Shown: positions 34,221 to 43,400 of the stretch, piece by piece
Layout: every line of letters starts with the position of its first letter
How positions within the stretch are numbered: position 1 is the stretch's first letter
Source of the DNA: Candidatus Melainabacteria bacterium
GTDB lineage: Bacteria; Cyanobacteriota; Vampirovibrionia; Obscuribacterales; Obscuribacteraceae
Direction of reading: 5' to 3'
Assembly: GCA_016716405.1 (NCBI GenBank)
Contig: JADJWK010000001.1
Span: 2,046,001-2,110,000 of the forward strand
Length of the DNA stretch: 64,000 bases
Position numbers and translations under genes: made by a program
Notes under the pieces: generated by a model
Database searches by the model: none
Told to the model about the DNA's origin: nothing
What the model saw: only the letters and a program-made list of their open reading frames with translations

Positions 34221-36406
34221 GCAAGCAAGACCAGGAGAGGACCCGCACTGTCCGCATCGGTATCGATGTCGGCGGCACCTTCACCCATGCCGTTGCTGTA
34301 GATGCTTTCACCCGGGAGATAATCGGCACCCAGAAAGTGCCCACCACCCACAGTGCCGCCGAAGGGGTGGCCTTTGGGATTATCGAGGCTCTTCGACTGC
34401 TTCTGGAGAAGACCGATATCGAGGCGGGGGAGGTTGGTTTCATCGCCCACAGTACCACTCAGGCCACCAATGCCCTGCTCGAAGGCGACGTGGCGCCTGT
34501 GGGCATCATCGGTATGGGCAGGGGGGTCAATGCCCTGATTGCCAGGGCGGTCTCCAACCTGGGCAAGATCGAGCTGGCCCGGGACAAATATCTGGAGACG
34601 CATCATGCTTTTATAGACACCGGCGGTGCCATCGAAGAGAGCCGGGTGAGGACGATTGTCGAGAGTCTTCTCGAGCGCGGGGCGAAAGCCATCGCCATCA
34701 GCGAGGCTTTCTCGGTGGACGACAAGACCGCCGAGAAACAGGTGGTGGACATAGTGCGAGCCATGAATATTCCCTGCACCGCCGGGCACGAGGTGAGCCA
34801 GCTCTACGGCTACAAGGTCAGGACACGCACGGCGGTGATCAATGCCTCTATGCTCCCCAAGATGATCGAGAGCGCCGATATGACCGAAAAGAGCGTCCGG
34901 GAAGCCGGCATCAAGGCGCCGGTGATGATCATGCGCTCGGACGGAGGGGTCATGGACATCGAGGCCATGCGCCGGCGCCCGATCCTGACCATGCTCTCCG
35001 GACCGGCTGCCGGGGTGGCGGCGGCGATGATGTTTTTGCGGATAAGCGACGGGATCTTTCTCGAGGTGGGCGGCACCAGCACCGATATATCGGCAATCCA
35101 CAACGGCCGGGCGAGAGTGAAGACCGCCGAGATAGGGGGGCACCGAGTCTATATGCGCACCCTCGATGTGCGCACCGTGGGTGTGGCCGGGGGCTCGCTG
35201 CCGAGAATCAAAGGGGGCAAGATCGTCGATGTCGGACCTCGATCGGCTCATATAGCCGGGCTTGCCTATAGCGCTTTCGAGAGGGTCGAAGGCGGAGACG
35301 GCGATCATCTCGGGGTCGAGCTTCTCAGCCCGAGCCCCGGCGATCCTGCTGATTATCTCTCTCTTGCGGTCGGCAAGAGCTCGAGTCAGAGCCTCGCTCT
35401 CGCTATCACTCCGACATGCGCCGCCAATTATCTCGGTCTCGTCCCGGAAGGCGATTGCGCTGGAGGAGACCGGGAAGCCATCGAGAAGGCGATCAGGGTC
35501 GTCGGCGATTTCATCAACGAGCCCCCTGCCGACATAGCCGAGCGTATCCTGCAGATCGCCGCCCAGAAATGCATTCCGGTGGTGAAAGCGCTTATAGCCG
35601 ATCACAAGCTCGATCCCGAGATGGTCTCCCTGGTTGGCGGAGGAGGAGGCGCCGCCGCTATCGTGCCCTATGTGGCAAAGCAAATGGGTCTTCGCCATCA
35701 ACTGGCCCGCCATGCCGATGTCATATCGGCCATCGGTGTCGCCCTGGCTCTGATCAGAGAGACCGTGGAGCGCCAGATCGTCAATCCCAGCAATGAGGAC
35801 ATCCTCAGGGTCAGGCATGATGCTCATGAAGCCGTGGAGAAGATGGGTGCCGACCCCGCCACCATCGAGGTGCAGGTAGAGGTGGACAACCGCACCAGTG
35901 TGGTGCGTGCCACCGCTGTCGGTGCAAGCGCGCTGACCGAGGAGAAGAAGGAAAGCACCGTATCGAGTGACGAAGAGATGATCAAGACCGCGGCAGACTC
36001 CATGCGGGTCGAGAAAGAGTCGGTCAGTGAGATCTTTTCCGGGCGCTTTTACAGGATATTCCAGTCGGAGAGGAGCGATGCCCGGCTAATGGGCCTGTGG
36101 CACAGCCCGATCAGGTCGGTCCGGGTCCTGGACCGCGGCGGCAGTGTGCGCCTGCAGTTCCGCGATGCTGTCATCGCCGCTACCGATGTATCGGGCGCCG
36201 AGAAGGCCATCGTCGATCTTCTCGAAGAGCACGCCACCTGGGGTGATGCCGGTAAGGTGATACCGGATACGGTGCTGCTTGCCGGCTCGCGCATCATCGA
36301 TCTCTCCGGGCTCCTCGACACTGCTCAGGTAGTCTCCCTGGCCCGGGCCGAGCTCGAGAGCCTGCCTCGCGATCTCGATGTCGTCGCCATAGCCTCGCTG
36401 AGCTGA
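34217..36406 (+). CDS. hyuA: Hydantoinase/oxoprolinase family protein, HyuA type
   Basis: A 729-residue protein of the HyuA half of the hydantoinase/oxoprolinase family, which opens cyclic amides such as hydantoins or 5-oxoproline with ATP. Motifs are IGIDVGGTFTHAVAVD (ATP-binding ASKHA-type loop), STTQATNALLEG, RSDGGVMDIEAMRRRPI, LSGPAAGVAAAMMF, LEVGGTSTDISAI and GGGGGAAAIVPYVA. The partner HyuB subunit is not encoded next to it. The last 150 residues diverge from the family. ATG 34217 overlaps the permease stop; the DUF309 gene follows four bases after the stop. Substrate unknown. Confidence 0.87.
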   Translation: MSKQDQERTRTVRIGIDVGGTFTHAVAVDAFTREIIGTQKVPTTHSAAEGVAFGIIEALRLLLEKTDIEAGEVGFIAHSTTQATNALLEGDVAPVGIIGMGRGVNALIARAVSNLGKIELARDKYLETHHAFIDTGGAIEESRVRTIVESLLERGAKAIAISEAFSVDDKTAEKQVVDIVRAMNIPCTAGHEVSQLYGYKVRTRTAVINASMLPKMIESADMTEKSVREAGIKAPVMIMRSDGGVMDIEAMRRRPILTMLSGPAAGVAAAMMFLRISDGIFLEVGGTSTDISAIHNGRARVKTAEIGGHRVYMRTLDVRTVGVAGGSLPRIKGGKIVDVGPRSAHIAGLAYSAFERVEGGDGDHLGVELLSPSPGDPADYLSLAVGKSSSQSLALAITPTCAANYLGLVPEGDCAGGDREAIEKAIRVVGDFINEPPADIAERILQIAAQKCIPVVKALIADHKLDPEMVSLVGGGGGAAAIVPYVAKQMGLRHQLARHADVISAIGVALALIRETVERQIVNPSNEDILRVRHDAHEAVEKMGADPATIEVQVEVDNRTSVVRATAVGASALTEEKKESTVSSDEEMIKTAADSMRVEKESVSEIFSGRFYRIFQSERSDARLMGLWHSPIRSVRVLDRGGSVRLQFRDAVIAATDVSGAEKAIVDLLEEHATWGDAGKVIPDTVLLAGSRIIDLSGLLDTAQVVSLARAELESLPRDLDVVAIASLS

Positions 36407-36409
36407 GTT

Positions 36410-36799
36410 ATGAGCAGCCTGCCTGCCGAGCTGCAAGACCGTTTTCGAAAGGGAATCGAAGAGTTCAACGCCGGGCTTTTCTACGACTGTCACGAGACCC
36501 TGGAAGAGGTCTGGAAATCTTATCAGGAGCCTGATCGCGAGCTTATCCAGGGGATAATCCAGATCGGGGTGGCTTATTACCATCTCGGCAGAGAGAACCG
36601 CGAGGGGGCAAGAAAGCTTATTTCTAGAGGGCTTCCCCGGGTGGAGCGATTCTCTCCCTCTCATCTCGGCCTGGAGCTAGCCGGTTTTGTCGCCGGGGTC
36701 CGCGATGATCTGATTCTGCTCGAGAATTCTCCTTCAGCTTCCCTTGAAATGTTTCACATACCGAGAATTCCATTTATAAGTCGGGCAAGAGATTGTTGA
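36410..36799 (+). CDS. DUF309 domain protein
   Basis: A 129-residue protein with the DUF309 signature: FRKGIEEFNAGLFYDCHETLEEVWKS, then LIQGIIQIGVAYYHLGRENREGARKLISRGL. This small all-helical family occurs in cyanobacteria, Firmicutes and others. Its conserved His/Glu residues (CHETLEE) suggest metal binding, but function is not known. It starts three bases after hyuA, so it belongs to the same transcription unit as the permease and hydantoinase. A hydrophobic, basic tail follows residue 105. Confidence 0.9.
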   Translation: MSSLPAELQDRFRKGIEEFNAGLFYDCHETLEEVWKSYQEPDRELIQGIIQIGVAYYHLGRENREGARKLISRGLPRVERFSPSHLGLELAGFVAGVRDDLILLENSPSASLEMFHIPRIPFISRARDC

Positions 36800-36929
36800 G
36801 AGGGTCATCAAGCGGTTATCATCTCCAGTATCAGCCTGTAGCCTCTGGTGCTCCGGCTGGTCCGGCCGGTTCTCAAGCGGCTGTGATCCTTGAATATTCG
36901 TACTAGCGCCCGGGAAGCAGTTTCAGACC

Positions 36930-37841
36930 GTGAAGCATGGCCAGAAGATCCTTGTAGTAGACGACGAGCAGTCCAATACCCTCTTGCTTGGAGAGGTTCT
37001 CAAGGAAGCAGGCTATGCGGTGGATACTGCCAATGACGGTTTCAAAGCCATAGCAGCCTGCAAGGTGAGGACGCCGGACGTTATCGTGCTCGATCTGAAC
37101 ATGCCTCTCATGGGCGGCAAGGCTGTTTTTCAGCGCCTGAAGAAAGAAGAGAAGACCGCCGAGATCCCGATTATTTTCCTGGGATCCCGCGAGGATCCGG
37201 TGCCTCCCGGGGACCGGATCGAGAATGAGGACATAATTTTCAAGCCGGTTCAGCCCGAAGAGCTGCTCTCGAGAGTGAAGAGCATTCTCCGGGAGAAAGC
37301 CCTGAGAGACGAGCTCAAGCGTAAAGAGCAGCAGATCAAAGAGCTCTCACTCACCGACCAGCTCACCGAGCTCAAGAGCGCTCGCTTCCTGGGAGAGTTC
37401 CTCGGTCTTGGCATCAAGCAGTCCAGACGTTATGGAGTGCCTCTCAGTGTGGTCATCCTCGAGGTGGACAACGCCAAGGAGCTGACCAGGAAGTTCGGCC
37501 AGAAGAAAGCCGACTCCATCGTCACCCAGCTTGCGGTGATTGTCGGCCGCCAGATGCGCGATTCGGACATCGTCGTGCGCTCGGGTCCTTTCGAGTTCAC
37601 CGTGGCTCTCACCGTCACTCCGCGAGAGGGGGCCATCGAGGTGGCGGAGCGCCTGCGCACCACTATCGAGACCAGCACTTTCACCGCCGAAGACGAGACC
37701 CTGGCCATTACCGTGGCTGTCGGGATCTGCCAGTTCGCCCCCCATATGGACGATGAGGGCAAGATCCTGCTCTCCCACGCCCGGGCGGCGGTGGAGCAGG
37801 CTCACAGAGAAGGCGGAAACCGCAGCCTCATGGCTGAGTGA
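36930..37841 (+). CDS. Response regulator with degenerate GGDEF domain
   Basis: A 303-residue protein. Residues 1-125 form a complete receiver (KILVVDDEQSN, phospho-acceptor Asp55 in VIVLDLNMPLMGG, conserved Lys in FKPVQPEELL). A coiled linker (ELKRKEQQIKELSLTDQLTEL) leads to a GGDEF-fold domain. Its active-site motif is GPFEF (219-223) where GGDEF is expected, so the cyclase should be inactive. The I-site RDSD (210-213) is conserved at the right distance. It therefore may bind c-di-GMP as a receptor. GTG 36930 is the start, with GGGAAG upstream. No histidine kinase is adjacent. Confidence 0.88.
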   Translation: MKHGQKILVVDDEQSNTLLLGEVLKEAGYAVDTANDGFKAIAACKVRTPDVIVLDLNMPLMGGKAVFQRLKKEEKTAEIPIIFLGSREDPVPPGDRIENEDIIFKPVQPEELLSRVKSILREKALRDELKRKEQQIKELSLTDQLTELKSARFLGEFLGLGIKQSRRYGVPLSVVILEVDNAKELTRKFGQKKADSIVTQLAVIVGRQMRDSDIVVRSGPFEFTVALTVTPREGAIEVAERLRTTIETSTFTAEDETLAITVAVGICQFAPHMDDEGKILLSHARAAVEQAHREGGNRSLMAE

Positions 37842-37928
37842 CTGTCAGGCGGGGCAGTGTTAAGGAGCGTCCATGCTTTTGCCGTACAGGTGATCTGTGC
37901 CGGGCGGCCATGTTAATATAAGCTCAAT

Positions 37929-38002
37929 CGGGGCGTAGCGCAGCTTGGTAGCGCGTCCGTTTCGGGTGCGGAAGGCCGGAGGTTCAAATCCTCTCGCCCC
38001 GA
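37929..38002 (+). tRNA. tRNA-Pro (anticodon CGG)
   Basis: A 74-base cloverleaf. The acceptor stem CGGGGCG (37929-37935) pairs with CGCCCCG (37995-38001), discriminator A. D-arm GCGC-AGCTTGGTA-GCGC and T-arm GAGG-TTCAAATC-CTC (loop TTCAAAT) are canonical. The anticodon stem TCCGT/GCGGA encloses the loop TTCGGGT with anticodon CGG, reading proline CCG codons. CCA is not encoded. Confidence 0.93.
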
Positions 38003-38432
38003 TACTTTCTAGTCGAATTCAGCTTTGCGGGCTCCGGTCACGAGGGGGTCACGGCTCTGCGCTGCTTCTGATATCCCGGCGGATTTTCAGGCTGATTTTG
38101 GCGGCTCGGAATCTCAGGTCAGTCGGGACGCCCTGGACAGCCTGCATGTTTTCAGGAGCATTCAAAAGGACATGCCTGGTCCGGACACATCTGTGTTGGT
38201 ACAGCTCTCGAGGCTTGACGGCAGGAGCGCTTGAAACCGCTGCCATTACGGCTGGACGAGGGCTGGCTACAGGTCCTGGCTTTGCTGGAGCGATACCGGC
38301 TACAGTCGGATTCGGCGCCTGGTCGATAGCCAGGGCGAATTACGATTGGTAGGAGCAAGCCGCCAATCTGGCGATTGGCAGAAACTGATAAAATAACCGG
38401 AGTGTTGGCTCATCTCAGGACGGTAGCTCGAA
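38003..38432. other. Region without recognised gene between tRNA-Pro and ruvA
   Basis: 430 bases. Several short reading frames exist on both strands (up to about 70 codons within the region), but none has a good ribosome-binding site or protein-like composition. I see no terminator after the tRNA, no repeats and no recognisable RNA gene. Confidence 0.5.
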
Positions 38433-39068
38433 TTGTTCGCCTTTTTGAGAGGTAGAATCCATGCGAAGGATCTCCTGGGCGGTCAGGAGGACAGACTCGT
38501 TCTCGAGGTCTCGGGAATCGGTTTCGAGATCCGCATGTCGCCCCGAAGCATCCTGGCTCTTCCCGATCCCGGCGAAGAGGCCCTGGTCCACACCCTGCTT
38601 GCGGTCCGGGAGAACGATCTGACTATCTTCGGCTTCGAGTCCGTCTCTGAGCGCAAGCTCTTCCAGACCCTCCAGAAAGTCTCCGGGGTCGGCCCGAAGA
38701 TGGCGCTCTCTCTGGTAGGCACCCTGGGAGCCACCCAGCTTGTCAGCGCTATCGAGCAGGAAGACACCAGGATGATCAGCCAGGCTCCGGGGGTGGGCAA
38801 GAAGGTCGCCGAGCGTATCGTACTGGAGCTCAAGGGCAAGCTCGAGGCTTTCAACAGATCCCTCGCTGGTGCCGGCGCCGATGCCGCTGCTTATACGAGC
38901 GGCCAGACCCGGGATGAAGTGCGCTCTATCCTCGAGGGCCTCGGTTATACAATAACCGAGATCAATCTCGCTCTCACCGAGATCGGCAAAGAGGACGTCA
39001 TTCCAGAAGACGTCGAAGGGCTCGTGCGCTCCTGCCTGCGTTATCTCGGTGCTGCCAGCGTCAAGTGA
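38433..39068 (+). CDS. ruvA: Holliday junction branch-migration protein RuvA
   Basis: A 211-residue RuvA that binds Holliday junctions as a tetramer and recruits RuvB. Domain I is MFAFLRGRIHAKDL onward with IFGFESVSERKLFQTLQKV. The paired helix-hairpin-helix motifs are VSGVGPKMALSLV and APGVGKKVAERIVLELKGKL. The C-terminal RuvB-binding domain is RDEVRSILEGLGYT. The start is TTG at 38433; no ATG is in frame nearby and MFAFLRGR fits the family N-terminus. The stop overlaps the next gene by four bases. RuvB and RuvC are not in the window. Confidence 0.95.
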   Translation: MFAFLRGRIHAKDLLGGQEDRLVLEVSGIGFEIRMSPRSILALPDPGEEALVHTLLAVRENDLTIFGFESVSERKLFQTLQKVSGVGPKMALSLVGTLGATQLVSAIEQEDTRMISQAPGVGKKVAERIVLELKGKLEAFNRSLAGAGADAAAYTSGQTRDEVRSILEGLGYTITEINLALTEIGKEDVIPEDVEGLVRSCLRYLGAASVK

Positions 39069-39844
39069 GCGGGCTTTTCGCCAGGCTCAATCGTCCGGGG
39101 GCGATAGCCCTGGGAGCCGTCACCGGTCTGCTTGCTTTCCTGATACTACTGGTAGTGCCGATTGCCGGTGTCAGGGGTCTGAGCAGGCCGGAGCACCTGG
39201 AGAATTTGATCGGGTGCTGGCAGGAGACAGTGCTCCTTTTTACCACCCTGCTGGCCTCCACCTTCGCCGGCGCCAGGCTGGGGCGCAACCGGCATATCGC
39301 CGCCAATTCCCCGACCGCAGGCAAGCTCTCTTTCAGTCTGGATGAAGAGCATCAGGATGGCGATTCGCATTCTCAGCCCGCTTCGAAGCCAACCCTGTTC
39401 TCGCGCCTTATCTCGGGCCGAACCCCGGTGATTGCCGCGGTACTCTATCTCGTTCTCTATATAAACTGCTGCATACTTTGCCAGAAGCTCCAGCTCGGGG
39501 TCGTCGATATTCCGTCGTTCAATGAGATCATCAAGAGTGTCGGGGTGGCTTTCATTCTTGCCGGCTTGCACTTCATCTTGAGGAACCTTCCCCGAAAAGC
39601 GACAGACCCCGCTCTTTCAGAGCTGAGCCGCCTGAGCCTCATGGCTGAAGCGGAGGGCTCCAGTTCCCATCATGTGCCTGCCACGTCCTGGAGCTTCTTC
39701 TCCAGGCATCCCATATGTCTTGGCTGGATGCTCCTTCTTTCCGGTCTTCCTCTTATATATCTGGCCTGGTTTCCTCTTATCGCCGTGCCGGGGATTTTCG
39801 TTGCCATGAACTGGATATTCGGGGGTCAAAGACAGCCGTTTTGA
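39065..39844 (+). CDS. Polytopic membrane protein with isoprenylcysteine-methyltransferase-like RHP motif
   Basis: A 259-residue protein starting with GTG that overlaps the ruvA stop, so it is translationally coupled to ruvA. About five hydrophobic segments are visible (ALGAVTGLLAFLILLVVPIAGV, VIAAVLYLVLYINCCILC, VGVAFILAGLHFILRNL, LGWMLLLSGLPLIYLAWFPL, AVPGIFVAMNWIF). The C-terminal FSRHPICLGWMLLLSG resembles the RHPxYxG motif of the isoprenylcysteine carboxyl methyltransferase/PEMT superfamily, but the later Glu and the end of that domain are missing. A methyltransferase role is therefore doubtful; the function is unknown. Confidence 0.75.
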   Translation: MSGLFARLNRPGAIALGAVTGLLAFLILLVVPIAGVRGLSRPEHLENLIGCWQETVLLFTTLLASTFAGARLGRNRHIAANSPTAGKLSFSLDEEHQDGDSHSQPASKPTLFSRLISGRTPVIAAVLYLVLYINCCILCQKLQLGVVDIPSFNEIIKSVGVAFILAGLHFILRNLPRKATDPALSELSRLSLMAEAEGSSSHHVPATSWSFFSRHPICLGWMLLLSGLPLIYLAWFPLIAVPGIFVAMNWIFGGQRQPF

Positions 39845-40077
39845 TGTCAGCCGCTTAATGAATCCACTTTTCTTACCAAAGTACCTGGACCGGAAAAGCC
39901 CGGTGGGCATAGCATTCGGGCGACTTATCCAAACCTAATCTGGATCCGGGATGTCAAGTGTTGCGAGCTCTTGAGAAGTGAATAGAATTCAAACAGATGT
40001 CTCAACGGCAAGCGTGTTTCGCGAGCAAACAAGACAAGTCCCTGCCAGGGGCTTACTTTGATTATAAGGAGCATTCC

Positions 40078-40293
40078 ATGAATGACGAAGTTATTACGGC
40101 AGACGAGGTAAGATGCCTCCGTATGTGGTTCAGGCAGGCCATCGCTCAAGTCGAGCAACAGGAGGTCGCCGCTTCCATCGCCGCCGAGCTGGAGCTCAAT
40201 AAAAAGCCCCGGGAAGGCCACCGCAATTCGGTTGTTCGCAGACGTTCCCGGCGCAACCGGGCGATCCCGCATCTGCGAGAGCTGGTTTTTTAG
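40078..40293 (+). CDS. Small basic hypothetical protein
   Basis: A 71-residue protein. ATG 40078 has TAAGGAG at ideal spacing, which decides the start (the frame is open upstream without a better signal). The N-terminal half is acidic (NDEVITADEVRCLRMWFRQAI), the C-terminal half very basic (KKPREGHRNSVVRRRSRRNR). Such a tail could bind nucleic acid, but no known fold is recognised. An intrinsic terminator follows 36 bases after the stop, so this is probably a monocistronic gene. Confidence 0.7.
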   Translation: MNDEVITADEVRCLRMWFRQAIAQVEQQEVAASIAAELELNKKPREGHRNSVVRRRSRRNRAIPHLRELVF

Positions 40294-40328
40294 GGACTCC
40301 CTTTCTCGATCCCCCTCTAAAACTCCGG

Positions 40329-40363
40329 CCGGTCATTCAAGCAATGACCGGTCTTTTCTTTTT
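40329..40363 (+). terminator. Intrinsic terminator
   Basis: CCGGTCATT (40329-40337) and AATGACCGG (40343-40351) form a perfect 9-bp stem with the 5-base loop CAAGC, followed by a T-rich tract TCTTTTCTTTTT. It terminates the small gene at 40078-40293 and insulates dnaE downstream. Confidence 0.92.
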
Positions 40364-40473
40364 GAGCGGATTTATATATGCGACGGATATGCGGATTGAA
40401 CTAAGAGGCGAGAAATTTCGTATATTGAATTAGATCAATCAGGTCAGACCAGACCAGAGCGAAGGAGAGCTCC

Positions 40474-43400
40474 ATGAGCCCGCGTCCATATGTGCCGCTG
40501 CACCTGCATACCGAATACAGTCTTCTGGACGGAGCCACCCGGATCAAGGAGCTGGTCAAGAAAGCCAAAGCCGAGAATATGCCGGCGGTGGCCATCACCG
40601 ATCATGGTGTCATGTACGGCGCCATCGAGCTCACCAAGGCCTGCCACGAGATGGGCGGGGTCAAGCCGATCATCGGCTGCGAGGCCTATATAGTCGACGG
40701 TGACATCACCGACCGCAAGAAGAAGCAGGATCTCTATCACCTCACTGTTCTCGCCATCAACAAGACCGGCTACCAGAATCTAGTCCGTCTCAATTCCCGG
40801 GCGCATCTCAACGGCTATTACTACAAGCCCCGCATCAACAAAGACATGCTCGCCGAGTTCTCGGACGGGCTGGTGGTCCTCTCCGGCTGCCTGGGCGCCG
40901 AGCTCAGCCAGCATCTTCTCAAGGATCATTATGACGAGGCCCGGGCAGCCGCAGCCTGGTACAAAGAGGTCCTGGGCGACAATTACTATATAGAGATCCA
41001 GGACCACGGCACTCCCGAGGACCGCAAGGTCAACCGCCAGCTCGTCAAGATCTCCCGTGAGCTGGGTATCAAGCTCTGCGCCACCAATGACTCCCACTTC
41101 ACCGAGAAGCGCGACGCCCGGGCCCATGACTGTCTTCTCTGTATCCAGATGGGCAAGATGGTCACCGACGCCAACCGGATGAAATTCACCGGCTGGGAAT
41201 ACATCAAGAACGGCGACGAGATGTCTTATCTCTTCCGGGACCACCTGGACACCGAGCTTATCGAGGAGTCCATCCTCAGCACTCTCGAGATCGCCGACAA
41301 GGTGGAGCCGGTGAAGCTCGCCGGCAATCCCCGCCTGCCCAAGGTGGATGTGCCACCCGGTCATACCGACAAGAGCTATCTCAACAAGCTTGTTTTCGAC
41401 GGTATCAGAGAAAAGCTCGGCGAAGTCACGAAAGAATACGAAGAGCGCGCTTTCACCGAGCTCAAAGTGATCGAGGACATGGACTTCCCGTCTTACTTCC
41501 TCATCGTCGCCGACTTCATCCGCTTCGCCCGGGACAACGGCATCCCGGTGGGACCGGGCCGGGGCTCGGCGGCTGGCAGCCTGGTGGCTTATGCTCTGGG
41601 GATCACCAATATCGACCCCATTAAATACAATCTCCTCTTCGAGCGATTTCTCAATCCCGAGCGCAAGTCCATGCCCGATATCGATACCGATTTCTGTATC
41701 GAGCGCCGGGACGAGATCATCAAATACACCGCCGAGAAATACGGTCAGGACAAAGTCTCCCAGATCATCACTTTCAACCGCATGACCAGCAAGGCGGTGA
41801 TCAAAGACGTCGCCCGGGTATTGGAATATCCTTTCGCCGAGTCCACCAAGCTCGCCAAAATGGTCCCGGTGGTCAGGGGCAAGCCCACCCCGCTCAAAGA
41901 GATGCTCTCGGAGCACCCCGAGTTCAAGAAGATCTACAGCACCGACGACGAAGCCCGGCAGGTGGTGGATCTGGCCCAGAGTCTCGAGGGTGTCAACAAG
42001 ACTTTCGGCATGCACGCTGCCGGGGTGGTCATCTCCGATGTGCCTCTGGAGGAGCTGGTGCCGGTCCAGCGCAACAACGACGGCACCATCATCTCGCAGT
42101 TCTACATGGAAGACCTTGCTTATGTCGGCCTGGTGAAGATGGACTTCCTCGGTCTTCGCAACCTCACCATGATCGACAAGGCCGTGAAGATCATTCGCCA
42201 GACCCGGGGTATCGAGATCGATCCGGACAAGATCCCGCTGGATGACGAGAAGGTCTTCCAGACCATCAGCAACGGCGATTTGTCCGGGATCTTCCAGCTC
42301 GAGACATCCTCGGGCATGCGCCAGGTGGCAAGAGACATGAAGCCCTCCAACATGGAGGACATCTCGGCGCTTATCGCGCTCTATCGCCCGGGTCCGCTGG
42401 ATTCGGGGATGATCGACAAGTTCATCGACTGCAAGCACGGCAAAGCCAAGATCACCTATGTCACCCCGGAGCTGGAGCCGATTCTGGAGGACACTTACGG
42501 GCAGATCGTCTATCAAGAGCAGGTCATGAAGATCGCTCAAGAGCTCGGGGGATACAGCCTCGGACAGGCTGATCTGTTGCGCCGGGCCATGGGAAAGAAA
42601 AAGCCCGAGGAGATGGAGAAGCACCGGGAGATCTTCTACAAGGGTTGCGCCGAGCGGGGCATCAAGGCAGAGATCGCCGAGCAGCTCTTCGACACCATGC
42701 TGCAGTTCGCCGAGTACTGCTTCAACAAGTCGCACTCCCAGGCCTATGCCATGATCACGTATCAGACGGCCTATCTGAAGACTCATTATCCCGTGGAGTA
42801 TATGACGGCGCTACTGTCCTCGGTGGCAGGAGAGCAGGAAAAGGTCCAGGGCTATATCGCCGAATGCCAGACCATGGGCATCAATATCTACCCGCCCGAC
42901 GTCAATATCTCCGGTGCCGAATTCACCGCCGACAACGGCTCCATTCGTTTCGGTCTCTCGGCGGTCAAAAATGTCGGCGAAGCCGCTATTGCCGAGATCG
43001 TCCAGAAAAGGGAGAATCAGGGCAACTATTCGAGCATCCAGGACTTTCTCACCCGGATCGATCTGCGGGTGGTGAACAAGCGGGCTCTTGAAGCGCTCAT
43101 CAAATGCGGTGCCTGCCTGAGCCTCGGTATCACCCGCAAACAGGCCCTCGAGAATCTCGACGACCTGGTGGACCGCTGCGCCCGCCGGCAGTCCGAGATG
43201 GCCTCGGGCCAGATGAGCCTCTTCGCCATGGCCGGGGGCGAAGGAGTGACGCTCGATCAGCCTCTCAAAGGCGACGGCGACGAGTTCAAAGAAGCCGAGA
43301 TGCAGGTCATGGAGCATGAGCTCCTGGGCTTCTATGTCACCAGCCATCCGCTCAAGCGCGTGGCCAATCGTCTCAAGTTCTTGACCACCCACGCTATCAA

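Noticed and set aside
34154..35827. A 557-residue open frame on the minus strand over hyuA
   Set aside because: It is antisense to a gene with strong family motifs and shows a composition of His/Asp/Gly-rich shadow frames, with no start signal.
38003..38432. Possible small RNA or further tRNA after tRNA-Pro
   Set aside because: No second cloverleaf, no terminator and no recognisable conserved RNA could be found by eye.
40780..42786. A 668-residue open frame on the minus strand over dnaE
   Set aside because: It is the antisense shadow of a high-GC gene; no protein-like motifs and no ribosome-binding site.
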